Source of the DNA: Anas platyrhynchos
Taxonomy: Eukaryota; Chordata; Aves; Anseriformes; Anatidae
Assembly (NCBI RefSeq): GCF_047663525.1
Contig: NC_092594.1
Coordinates: forward strand, 32,907,001-32,971,000
Direction of reading: 5' to 3'
Length of the DNA stretch: 64,000 bases
Below the pieces are notes generated by a model. It saw only the letters and a program-made list of their open reading frames with translations, was not told where the DNA came from and made no database searches. Of the stretch, positions 34,851 through 47,800 are shown in pieces. The position numbers were made by a program, and so were the translations under genes. Numbering within the stretch: position 1 is the first letter of the stretch; each line of letters starts with the position of its first letter.

Positions 34851-37800
34851 GCCAACAATTCGTAACCGATCACGTGCGAGCCGAGATTCTTACAGAGCCT
34901 CAGAGCTTTGTTACATTTGGATGCACTTCTGTGAAACCACGGCGGTTGTGCTGCCAAATTTCAAGTTGCTGCTCAGAAGGTGCATGCATGGAGCTAGGGC
35001 AGTGATGGTGTTGCCTTTCAGATTCCTTTTCTGAAGAAATGGGCTATACCAAAGCTTTATTGTTATTACTATTCTTCAACAAGGGCAAAAATATTTTTAA
35101 CCTTGTCCTTGAAAATGGCCACCGTGGTCTAGCTGGAAACTGCCAAAAATTAAACCTGGTTCAGATGCTTGGCTTGAAAAAAATCATCCCAAACAGTTAC
35201 AAGCAACTGAAAACAAGATGTTTTTATGAAGCACAGGACAGCACGAAGCTGAGCAGTTCTGTGACTCTGGCCTGAATGTGGGAGATTTTCAAGAGACCTG
35301 TAATGGATTGTTTCAGTAGCAGCTCTGTGGGATTAAGCAGAACTCAGTCAGATTTCACAATTTGAAAGAAATGATCAAAAAGTATCCCATGGAGATGAAA
35401 CTTGATGGAGACAGCAGAGGGAAGGGGGTAAAGGAATCAGTTCTGGAGGGAGAACATCAGCAAGAAGAAAAGCCCTACTGTTTGTTCTGGGGATCTTAGA
35501 TACCCTGTCTCTAATTCACTTGTGCCAATGGATTAAACCTGGGCAGTAATTAGCACTGGATGCTCCTTTGCTTTTAAAATTGTCCATTTTTTTGTTAAAA
35601 CTGAGAGTAGCAGAGTCACAGGAGTCCTTTCTAATGTACAGTGAGCCTCCTGTTAACTTGCAAGTAAAATTATTATTTTTTTAACCTGTGAGGTTAATGC
35701 TTTTAAATTCTTTCAGCAGATCAAATGAGTTGTCTGTCACTTGACTGCACATTTGCCTAAAAGATACCTTCTAGCTTGAAAAGAAGCTAATTCAGGAAGT
35801 CCTGTGGCCCTTGTTTTGCAGGAAGTCAGCCCAGATGAAATGGGGGTCCCCTCTGGCCACTTAACCTCTGTCACTCCCGTTTCTCTGTGATTTTAATAGC
35901 AAAATTGGACCCGTGCTGAAACTTTCTGCGCAGTTAAAACGTTTGGAAAGGTGCTGTATTGCCTGTGTTTGAAGGAGTTCAGTTGCATTTATGCAAAATA
36001 CTTTATGTTAATGACTGTGATTATATTAATTATGGTCAAAATGGTGGCCTGTGATACCACTGTATGGAGAAAATGACGAAATTAAAACTTATCTATTTTT
36101 TAAAATGTATATGATTAATCTGGCTTTATAAAGGCACAAATGTTGAATATTTTTTTTCTGGGTGCTGTGCTTGGCATACTGGTGTTTTTTTTTTGCTTTT
36201 CCTAGAAGTACAGGTGTTTAACAAGTTTAGATAGTTTTGAGGGTTTAATACCAAAGCCTAAATTTGCAATGCCTACTTCTGGGACCATTCCAACATTCTT
36301 AATGATATTTTATGCTCAACATCTTCTTCCTTTTGATACAGTTTATCAAGATTTAGGGATAGCAGAAAAATTGGCCTGACAGCATGATCTAATGAACCAC
36401 GAAGCAGTCTTCAAAGAGAAAAAGTAGCAGGAAGTTCTTTCATACCAGGTATTAAAAATAGACTGCACCAAGTACTGGAATGCACACAGCGTTATGTAAT
36501 GGCTTTTCAGTGACACACATTAGGAAATATTCTCAGAAAATGTTTTTCCTTCATAACACCCAGTTTACTTCTCTAAAGTTTGGAAGTTCTTCATGTGAAT
36601 ACTTCTAAGAAGTCTAAAATTACAATGTTCATTTGAAAAACCTATCAATTAGCAAGCCACATAATGACACCATCTAATGGTACAATTGAAGTATTTGAAT
36701 TTAATATACCATTTTCATAATGGTACAATATGAAACATATGATGGAATCACATTTTTTTCCCCACATGTTAGGCTTGATTTATTTCTGACAATGTAATAA
36801 TTTTGCACTGGAGGCACCAAAACAGAGAAATCAGTTTGGGTATGTAACATAAATAGGAAGAATACTGGCTATTTTGGAGCACTGAGAAGTGTTTCAAAAA
36901 GGTTTACTTGTTATTAGATGTCTTTTATAAATAGGAGGCATCTGTGAAGTGCTGAGATGAGTGAGAAGAGCTGTATCCAGCTTGTACTATATTGAGGAAA
37001 CTAAACAGTAAATTATTTTGAAGAACATCTTCCTCAGACTTTTTATCAAAGCAGGAGAAGCTCTCCCAGAGGTGTAGCCACTGCATCTCTGCAGGATAAT
37101 CTGAGAAGTTAACAAAGGAGGTGGAAAAGAGTTAAAGGTTAACTTTTGGATTTTCATAGTGCTATTGTTTTCTTAGATTATGTAAAGTTCAAAACAAACC
37201 TACAACATCCTTTGCCTACAGCAAGAGTGTCATACAAGGAGAACAACATTACTTGCTTGTGTACCCAAAAAGTCATCTATTTTTCCTAACTTCTCTACTA
37301 AAAAGCACGAGCTCTGCCACAACCTTTACACTTTCATTGCCACAATGAATAATTGTATGATAATGAATGATAATTAACATTAGTTTCAATTTATACTTCA
37401 AAGACAGCAAAATTCCCTCATCTGAAGGCTTATACACCTCTTCTGCCACAGGCAAACCCTACAACACCCTGTCACAATTTCCTGCACTGTCACCTCTCAG
37501 GATGTACCCCAAAGCACAGTTAAGGACAGTTTTCATCACCCACTTGTGTCAGTCAAGGATAGTGATAGGAAGTACTACGGTGGGTGAAATTCTGCCCATA
37601 TTTTGCCTCCTCCTTATAAGTGTGTCTGTTTTCATTTATTTATTTATTTGTGTATTTTAATTTCATCAGAGATTAAGTACCAGGAGAACCTGAATGGTTA
37701 GATATGACCATGGGAGAGCAACATGTGACTTTTTTTAAAGATGAGGAGAGCTCCACTCTCAGCATTGTGTATGGCTTTCCTGAGATATCTTTAAAATATT

Positions 37801-38708
37801 TTCTAAGCTATACAGTCAGGAGCATGACTTGTTCCACTCTCTTCTACTTTCTGTGAAAATGCATGAAAGCTTGTGTGCTAGTCCAGGCAGAATCAGATAA
37901 AAAATCTGTTTTGTTTTCTCTCATTACTGTTCTGCAGAATTATCGAATTACATAATCCATATTAGATATATGAAAAAAAACTATACTATAGTCAACATAT
38001 CTCAGAAAAATGCAGAAATAATAAAAGCAGGAGAACAAGTTGGCCTCTGGTAGAGAACCTGTTTGAAAAAATACTAAGAAACATTTGAAATGACAGTCTG
38101 AAGGAAAATGAAATAGGGAAAACTACATTCATATCAAAAATCTGTATTGGAAGAAAAGTAAGGAAGTGAGCATTAGAGCTGAGAGAAAAGTTCTGCTTTT
38201 CAAAATGACCAATATAATTGTTTAAAGATATCAAGGCCATAAAATGAAAGAAAAGCTGCTTGAATTATCTACATGCTCATTTGCTTCTAGATGTTGTTAT
38301 ATTTCTGGGAATCCAGAGTCAGAAAGTAAGCTGTGAATAAGTCAACACTTGTTTTTCTACACTGCTACACATGCAAAGCTCCAGTTGTTTACGTGGGGAG
38401 GAACACTGCTCATGCATACTATTCAATAATGCTCTGAATTACAGGCAGACTCTCTCATCGTCCAGCCTGATTACTGTACATGAACTGAAGCAAATAACAT
38501 TCTACATCTTCTTTCCTATTTTATGACTATTTTCATACAAGCATCAGATTTAAACGTTTTCATTTAAGAATCAGATTTCATCCACTCTGAGGAAAAAGCA
38601 TTTTAGGGTAAATTGAGAATTGCAAACTCTTGTTTCATTTTTTTTTTTTTTCTTTTTCATGCTTTACTTCAGTCAGTCATTTTTGAATATTTCTGAATGT
38701 TATTGGAT

Positions 38709-38739
38709 ATATCATATGCACTTATTGGGCATATGATAT
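38709..38739. repeat. perfect inverted repeat, 11-base arms, 9-base loop
   Basis: ATATCATATGC at 38709-38719 and its exact reverse complement GCATATGATAT at 38729-38739. AT-rich hairpin in intergenic DNA; function unknown. Confidence 0.9.
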
Positions 38740-39852
38740 TTGCTATCACTGAATTTGTTCAAGGTCAACATTTCTAATAGATTTGTATATGAAAGTTTGC
38801 ATTTTATCTGGATTTAAAACCTGAAGTCTTTTCTGTCCCCACACAAACATGGGAAACCTTATTTACATATTCATATAATAAAATATTTTCTTCCTTTTGA
38901 AAAGTTTGCAGTTATTTTGCTTGCAGTTTGCCTTTTGTTCACATACCCATATTCTTTTCATGTTGCTGACATGTATAAATGAATAAATCCTATTATTATA
39001 TTCATAAATTAAGCAGATTTGATACCACCTATGAAAATCAAAGAAAAGCTCTCCCACGCCATATTTTTATCAACTTTTCAGAAAGGCAGAGATTATTCTG
39101 TAGCACTTAAGGCTATACTTTTATCATAGGAATAAACTTGAATTTTACACTGTTGGCTAATTATGTACAACAGACGATACTGTCCCAGTTTAGGACCGTT
39201 AACAGGATGTTTTCAGAATATCTTTACTGTGTTAACCTTTTCTTTTGCTTGAATCATCATTTCCCTTGAGAGGAGGAAAAATGATGCTAATACACCTTAC
39301 TATTGCAAATTAATTGTATAGTCTATTTCCCAAGCATTTAATTTGGCCACAGAAACCTGTTTAGCTTAGAGAAGTTGTCAGAACATGACATAAAAAAGAG
39401 ACCAAGTTCTATAGAGGTGGTCCATAATTTTAAAGGGATAAGGGGAACTGACTGGCAGTATTGCTTTTGTCCAAGCCAAGCCTCTTCTAAGCAGAATAAG
39501 AGAATACCAAGTGATTTAGCCTCACCAAAATCCATGCCACTTGAGATCTTTTGAAAACGCTGACTAAAGAGGAACTATAGGCTGGATCAGAAGACTGAGA
39601 AAAGTCAGATTTCATATTGCAAAAGCACATTTAAAGAAGAGTTAACATTTTGAACTTTTCATTATAGATAAGTCTAAAATTTGGAATATGTTTGAGATAG
39701 GAATTAGGATAGATACACCTGCCTAAACCTAAGCCATCTACTTGCAAGGCAGCTATCACTATCTGCATGATAGTGTAGCCTGTTGCAAAAAGACCAAATA
39801 CATTAAGTCCCTATTACATCCAAGTCAGTGGGTCTGAATTTAATCCTTAACC

Positions 39853-39910
39853 ACTTTTTTTTTTCCTCTCTCTCTCTCTCATTTTTTTTTTCTTTTTTTT
39901 TTTTTCTTTC
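39853..39910 (+). repeat. C/T tract with CT repeat
   Basis: Near-continuous pyrimidine run including (CT)n, with one A at 39,881, ending TTTCTTTCTAG at 39,913. It resembles a splice-acceptor tract, but the sequence after it has no coding signature. Confidence 0.7.
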
Positions 39911-40162
39911 TAGCTCTGGCATTCTAGTAGCATTTCCAAGTACATACCCCTTGTCTGAGTTCACTCTGCCATTAGGCAATCCAGGATCCTTAACCCATTG
40001 CCTCCAACTTTACCAGCCTGCTGCCTTCTGACATTGTCTTGCAGCTGGGGGTATTTCACCTTTTCAAAGTCCAGTTTGATCCAAGCTGTCATCACAGGAA
40101 GAAATTTTGTTTAGCACAAAATTATTTTGTGACTACACAGGTATAATTTTTTAGTACAATAC

Positions 40163-40188
40163 TTTTTTTTTTTTTTTTTTTTTTTTTT
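40163..40188. repeat. poly(T) tract, T26
   Basis: Longest uninterrupted T run in the window. I recognise no retroposon body next to it. Confidence 0.9.
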
Positions 40189-41734
40189 CTGGACTAAGGA
40201 GTTAAGGGCAATAGAAAACGGGGAGAGATTAGGATTTCGCATGTTTATCAGTCTCTCAAGAAATCTCTCCTAGAGTGAACTCTCTTTTACTGGGAATATT
40301 TATTGTTCAGGAAGCATCACTTAAAATTTTTCTCACCATAAAAGAATTCAGCAGAATCCTAGAGGAGAAGGAGGTGAATTACCCAAATAACACCGCTATT
40401 AGCCTGATTGCTATCTATAATCATGTCTCATTCTTCCAGGAAACAGGCAGGCATAAGCAAACATCTCTAATGAGGAGTTACTCTTTGAGAATAAGATGTA
40501 GACAACTAATAGATATGAATGCAAATTTGGAATGGATAACATATTTATCCTGGTGTATTGTGAAGATAGTCAGCTCCCATTTTCTTAGCATGTCCTAGAG
40601 ATGACTAGTTTTCAGAGAATTACCTTTCATAATTTTAGATTACAGAGAAATATGATTCCCAGGAATTCAGTGATTCTTCCTATTCTTCCTACTAAACTGA
40701 CCCTGAAGAAAGTCTCCCTTCTGCTCTTCCTGCAGCCTCTTCCTCTCCTGTCTGTCCTTGTCCCATTGAGCAGCCAGTGTCACCACCAGTGACACCCCCT
40801 TTGCAGGCTCTGTGCTGCCTGCCAGCTCGCCTGGCCTGCACAGGGTGTGCATGAAGGCAGGAACAAAACTCCGTGCAGGGGCTGGGCACAAACTCCTTCT
40901 GAATGCTACCCAGAAATATTAATCTGAATCTCGGGACCAGATACCCATTCATTTATTAAGGGCAAGTACAGCAGACAACTAATGCTGCACTTTTTCTATT
41001 ATTCAAACCTGCTGCTAACAATGAAGAAGATGATGTCATCCCCTGGATGTGACAAAGGACTAATATTATATGCAGTAAAAACAATGAGTCAACAGTTTCT
41101 ATGCCCTTGAGGTCAAAGCATTCAACAGTTTTGCAAGTAGACTGTTATTTTTGTACACAGAGTTTGTAGCTGTATATTAATACAAAGCATGTAAAATCAA
41201 GATATAATTAAAAATAAAAAAAGTTTTTTTTGAGTTTCAAACAAAATGTTTTAAACTCCAGCTACAAGTCCAATGGAAGTATCTTATAACAAACTAAATG
41301 ATACTAATTTTACCCAAATATTTAAGTATAATGCTACAATTTTTAAAATTATTTTTTAAAAATACATTATTTATGTTATCATTTAACCGATCTTGAGAGA
41401 CACTTGGCAAGCACAATTCCCAGTAACTTTAACACGAACTGTGAGTATTAATACAGCAACTAAATAACATGAAATGTTCTGGAGATATTTTGTAATGGTC
41501 TGAAAGATAGGAAAGACCTTTAACATGGAAATGTGTTTTGAGAGACAATAGAAAGCAAAGAGTCTAACAACCAAAGTTTCTCCTTTTTTTTTCCCAGATT
41601 TTCTGGAACACACTGGGCACTGACCAGATCATGGCCATCTTTAACCACACATGGATCCATCTCAGGCTAACGCAAGCAATGCCTAGCCTTCATACAGTGC
41701 CTTCCTTCAGTACACCTAAAATCATTATGGAGAG

Positions 41735-41860
41735 TTATTAACCTCCTCGTAAAGATGGGGAAACTGAAGCACAGAGAAGACAGCTCAAGGTCATTTACAA
41801 GGCAGGAGAGTTTGGGAAATACCCCAGATTTCTCAATCCACTGGGCTTTCTTGCCTCCCT
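41735..41860 (-). mobile_element. MIR-like SINE relic
   Basis: AAGATGGGGAAACTGAAGC, then ACAGAGAAGACAGCTCAAGG and TCATTTACAAGGCAGGAGAG, follow the order of the reverse-complemented MIR core (gatgaggaaactgaggc, cagagaggttaagtga, caaggtcacacagc, gtggcagagc). A matching block continues to CCCCAG near 41,826. The element is old and diverged; orientation is minus. Confidence 0.6.
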
Positions 41861-44800
41861 GAGTATCTGCTCAATATTGCTCCTTTTCAAAAGTAGATGT
41901 AATTTAAGAACTTTGAGGGGTTTTCACTTTTTCATCTCATTGCCTATAATGATTTTATTTTGTGGAAGAACAGACATGCCAATTGAGGTTGGCCTTATGC
42001 CATGCAACCAAATGCAAGGGAGGCCCAGGCCGACTGCGGCCTACCTGCCTTGGCTGACCAGGCCCAGAGACAAGCGGACGACCTGGCCTGCATCAAGGGG
42101 GGCTTCTGTGTAGGAAGAAAGGTCAGGTGGCCTGCACTGATGCTAGCTGACAGTGTTTGGGACTAAGATGTGCCTTAGTGTGGAATAAATGGATTTCAGC
42201 ATTGTGGCAATTAATTGAAATGAAACTTTAGGAATCCCTACAAGTTTGTTCTGGCACGCTGACAAAATGCTATGCAGAGTTTTCTACGTTTATGCTGCCC
42301 ACTTCATTGTGTCACCTAAAAGAACTGTTTGCAAATGTATTCAGACATAACCTGTAAAGTTAATGCCAGGCACTAGTGATTATTTACCCAAAACATGAAA
42401 GAGTGTATCTGTCAGGCTGGCTGTCAAAGCTTCTTACAGCTTTATTAAAGATGTAATAATACTAGAGGAATGACACAGTCTGATCTGTAAATTCTGTGAC
42501 TTCTAATGCTTAAGAAATTTTTATCTTTTAGAAATTTAAACCACAAACAAAGCCCTAGGTGTTTGAGTAATGCCACACTACTTGGGCAAGGTGAGAAAGC
42601 TCCTAATTGCCCAGCAGTCCTCACCACTCTGGGGCTCAGCACGGATCTGCCCAAGCAGTAGATCTCTCAAGATTTTAATGATGAGGACTCATTAGTGGAC
42701 TTCAGTTAAAACATATACACATATACATTTCCACTAAACATTTACTGACAAGTTGCTCTTCTAAAGTCCAACAAAATTTGACTAAAGTAACTTCATTATG
42801 TCTGAAACATAGCATTGTTATTGGAAAGTGTTATGAACTGTTATTTTAAGATTAGATTCTATTGTAGTCCACTGAAGTAAAATCACATTCTTGCTGCTGA
42901 TTACTACAGGAGACATACTTGTCCAATTGTGATGTTATGAAACGCAATTTCCTTTGGATATCTTCAGCTAATTACATATTATACAGCGTGCAGTGCTTGG
43001 AATGTATATGGACATTGCAATTGATCCTCCATAGTGATGACTAAGGAAGGACACAGTGGTTTTGGTATCATGTACAAGAGTGAGGAAATATATTTCCCAT
43101 GTGAAATAGAGAGATGGACATCAGAATGCCTTTTCTAAGTTGTGAAATTATTTTTGCATGCGTCTCTTACTGCTTAATGAAAGGAAAAATCTGCATGTGG
43201 TACAGAAAGGTTCACACACGCTGCAGCTACATTAGGTGTGCTGTTCAACAGAATCCATACATTTGTTCTTTTCCATGACCCATACAAATACATTTAATTG
43301 TATTAAAGATAAAGTTATCATTGGTCATTTAACTATTTAATAAGTAGACTTATAAAGAAAAAATAAACATTGCAGCTCGTTTCTGAGTGTGTTCCAAGAA
43401 AGGAAATTTATCTGACCTTTGCTTTTAAAGCCCTGATCCCAGCAACAAACTTAACAAACTTGAAGAACAGTGAGTACTCCAAGTATTATTGAAGCTGCTC
43501 CTTTGTTAAACAGGATATTACAAGTTTAAAATAAGAAGAGAGATTCCCGTTCAGGAAAATACTGAAGACCACAGTTAAAATTAAATGTATCTTCAAATTA
43601 TCTTGTAAATCAAGACTTACATAACTAGGTAACTCTTCCAAAACAATATTATAATGAAATGTCCAAAAAGCAAAGGCATATTAATATGAATGTAGATGCA
43701 TCACCCATCTTATTATTTCAAAATCTGTCTAGTTTGAGATTTAACAAAACTAAAGTTCTGTTCAGTGTTAGTTTGACAGCACCAAAATTTCAGACCAGTA
43801 TCATTTACACATTCATAAGACAAATACATTCTTAATATTGAGTTATATATAATGAAAACAATATATAATGAAATATTGAAGCAAATCATCAGTTTGGGGG
43901 CTATTTTAGGTATGCATATATCATATCACCATTAGACATTATAACAGGACAATCCTTTAGTGTATTTTGCAGCGTCTGCCAGAACCTCACTCATAACTCT
44001 CATTTGAACAAATCAATTTGTGCAATATAGCATTATATTATTGATCTGTAGCAATATTACACAGTACAGGATTACAAATAGGAAAAGTATCAAATAGCAT
44101 CAACTCTAATTGTGATTTTACTCTGCAATATAATTTGTATCATGCAGTAGTATGGATATAGATTTAGATATGGCCTGGAGGGTTTATATTTTTGATTTAT
44201 TAATTTATTTCACAGTTCTGCCATTACATTTCTAATTTATTAATATAGGTAAAAATCTTTCATAATAGTAAAAAAAAAAAAATAATAATGTTTTGCTGGA
44301 AGGCCTTTTGGGAGGACATCACATCCTCACCTCTAATTATTGTTTAAAGTTAAGACTTTGTCTTATTTTCTCTCCCCTGATAATTTTCTGTTGTTTGGAG
44401 AAACAAGGGGAAAACTGCATTAATTTTAATATATTTTCCCTGATGAATCAGTCAAAAATAGGCATGGTATGGCTAATATGGTGGTTATGTTTTGTCAGTC
44501 TTGTCTGATGAGCAGAGGTTGGTGTACAAAAGCTGATGGATATTCCCTCCCTGTTTTAGACAGAACCACCCCACAGCCTTTCCCCAGGTAGATATGCAGG
44601 CCTGAAGCCCACACTGTTACAGGGAAATGGTGAGAGGTGTTCTGGGAGGGGTCTGGCAGGCCCTGAGCATCCCCTGCCAGGAGCAGGGTTTCTCTCTCCA
44701 AGTCACGGTTGGAGCCAACCTGTTCCTGAACCACAGCAGGAAGCTGGGGCTGCTGGATAGAGAGTGCGCCTGCTCCTGGATCCTGATGTTTGATAAACAG

Positions 44801-47800
44801 GCACACATAAGTTGCTGGGGGGGGGGGGGGGGGGGGTGAGAGGGGCTTTCTTATGTGTATGGAGAGATGGATGATGTTTTCAGGAGGAAATTTTAATATG
44901 AAATTTTTCTTGTAGTGTATACAAATGCCATCCGCTGTATCAGTGAGATGAAATTATTAGCTTCTCCAAACCTTCTACAAAGCTAGAATCATTATTACTC
45001 ACCCCCTTTGATAGAAATGTAGCACTGTGGTTTTGGTGACAGAGTGAGGATTTATACTGCTCTGTCTCTTGTTTTCAGATGGAAATGTAGTATCACCTTC
45101 CTGATGTGGGATCAAGCCCACACTTATAAAATCATTTCTAAAGACATTAAGAATAAAAGTTCATGTGCATATATTTGTAAATTCTGGTTACGGGCCTACT
45201 AGAATCAATAGATTTTTCCTAAAAGTCTTGCTAAGTACTAAGAAATTGTCTGTTTTCTCTCGCAAATGCTGCATTAGGTATGCATTTTTCATCAGGAATA
45301 AAAAATGGCTTTTTAAACAGAAGTGGATGTTATCACTTCAAACGTGCTTATATGTATTTCCTGCACTTAGATATAGCCTAGCAGTAATAATACCACAATT
45401 ACCAGAATGTATAACCTATAATATAGTCCTGTGTAAATCAACACATAGCCGAACGAGTTGCACACATCCTGCAGGATACCACTGCCATTCTAAATTGTTT
45501 CCGGAGAACACTGCATCTGCAGGATGATTTCTGAGCCATGCTCAGAGTGACTCCGGAGCTTGCATGCTGGAAGTCCCTCCTACAAATATGCAATGGTATC
45601 TAAATGTAACTATAGGTACAGATATAGAGATATAAAGCTAAACCTTGATTTATTCATGATCACCTAAACAGGAAGATAGAAAAATCCTGACAGTGGAAAA
45701 ATTATTTTGGTATTTTAAAAATAATTATGGGATTTCCAATAAGAATGCAAAATCATTGCAAACATAAAACACAAGCACAAATGTTCAGGATTTCAATTAG
45801 TTGGTTAAATTACTAAAATAGTGGATGGATATTTAATTTTTACATACAGTGGAAATTTAAATATATAATTCCAGATGCTCTGCTATTTCCTTTAGAATAA
45901 AGCATCATTTCCTCTGTGTGTATGCATCTACAGGTAAGCATCTGAAAATATACATATTCAGAAGTCATTTTTCAGTCAGAATAAAATCACTCTCTAAACT
46001 TAAACAGGAAAATGTCATCTTAATTGCAACACACATTGCTGTGTGCAATCCGAGAGCAATCTTACAAGAATTTGCTGACTGAATGTCACTGTCACTGGAC
46101 TGACTCAGAAATGAAAACCAGTTGACCTGTTCAGTGGATTTGTACATTCAGTAAGTTCTCCAATTCTGACTTGTCCAAACAGATGTTAAAACCAATACAA
46201 ATTTTTAAGACACTCAAAATCACCTTAAAATAGAATTTAAAAATATGATTCATAAAGAAAAAAAGGTATTTGTGCCATCTGACACTTTTAAAGCTAGGCT
46301 CACAAACACTTTAACTCTCATGCTGCTTTATGCTGGGAGACAGACCATATTACTGGGTATATACCATTTCCTCTGAGTCTTACAAGCCACAAGAATTTTA
46401 TATTATAATAAAAATAAAGCAATTCTTAGAAAAAATATTGTGAAAAAAAAATTACTCTTTCTGATACAGCTCTATCACACCAAAGAGATTTAAGCAGTAA
46501 ATGTCAATCAATGCTGTGCTTGTTTGAAAAATATTTTTATATTATCCTTTTTTCTTAGTGTTTTTAATACAAAATAATGTCATGTACAAATGGCTCAAAC
46601 TTAATCTATCCATTACAGAAGTGCATTGAGAACATTTATGCTGCTGGTGTGCACACCTATGTTGCAGAGATCATGGAGGGGTGCAGGAGGCAGCACGGCC
46701 AAGGCTGGCTGAAGAACTGAGCACGCAAACACTGGCAGGAATGGGCAAGGTTCCCTGGGACGTGTGAGTCTTCTATAAAACTGTGCAGCCATTCACAGTC
46801 ACTGAGAAAATTTTTCATGTAAGTTCTATTGTCCCCCCATATTGGGGATTTAATGTTTATAGTCATAGTATGCTCCATGTTACTGTCTTTTATTTTCTCT
46901 GGTCTGATCTTGTGTAGAAAGATGCTCAGAAACTTCATCACATGTACTCAGTTACCTCTTTGTGTAACACAGTTTGGGATGGTTGCCTTTCTGACTATAG
47001 CTGAAGGAAAAAAAAAGACTACTATTAATTTTGTCTGTGTACACTAATCCAGCTGCACTCATACTAGGTCCCACTGTCTACACTTTCTACCCCTTCTGAA
47101 TCAACTGTACATTATCTATGCCAACTGTACATTATTATATAACAGAACAGGGACCCTGCCTATTCTGGCTGTGGGGTAAAAAATAAAATAAAATTTGGCT
47201 ACAATGTGCTTTAGACACACCAGGGTGACTACGTGGAGGCTGTCTTGGCCAGAGCTGAGGAAGAGTGACACTGCTTGTCCAGATTCAGGTTGACTCTTAT
47301 GGTACTGCTTAAGTACTGTGAGCATGGATCTCCTTGTGCTCCTCGACAGAAGATGATGTACTAAGTTGGGTGCCTGAACTGAGCTGTCCCAGCTCACTGT
47401 GGATCTGTGCAGCAAGTCCTCCAAAACCTTAAAACATTGGGAAAAGTAGTGATGGGACCCTGCAGAGGCCAGGCTGCACCAGATAAGGCTGACAGAGAGC
47501 TGAATTCTACATCTGTACTGGAAGTAATACAGCCTCCTCTGTGGGGCACGGTGTGAGCACTGGTAGTCCTGCTAGGACACATACAGGATCTGTATGAGGA
47601 TCTAATTCTTCGTTTTTCATTAATTTGTCTACTCGATCCTGAGCTATCTCCTCATTTTTGTATATGTTTATGCACTAATGATTTTTTTAAAATGTACAAA
47701 TCTGTAATGTTATTAGAAATGCAGATGATGTTTTACTTATGAAATGCTTATTCATTCTTTAATGATGCTCGGTTAGAATTATCAAATTATATTAATTTTA

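Larger units (their letters stand above)
30811..41734. other. gene-poor intergenic DNA
   Basis: Mostly AT-rich. No open frame here resembles a known protein and I see no RNA gene. Contents that can be named: a GC-richer patch at about 33,450-34,000, the pyrimidine-rich stretch at 34,310-34,850, an inverted repeat at 38,709-38,739, a C/T tract at 39,853-39,910 and T26 at 40,163-40,188. The next gene expected rightwards from mammalian synteny (C1orf185 or RNF11) is not detected. Confidence 0.6.

Noticed and set aside
39853..39914. Acceptor-like C/T tract ending TTTCTTTCTAG, and a similar one at about 49,061-49,084
   Set aside because: Polypyrimidine plus AG occurs often by chance in T-rich intergenic DNA, and no coding or donor partner follows.
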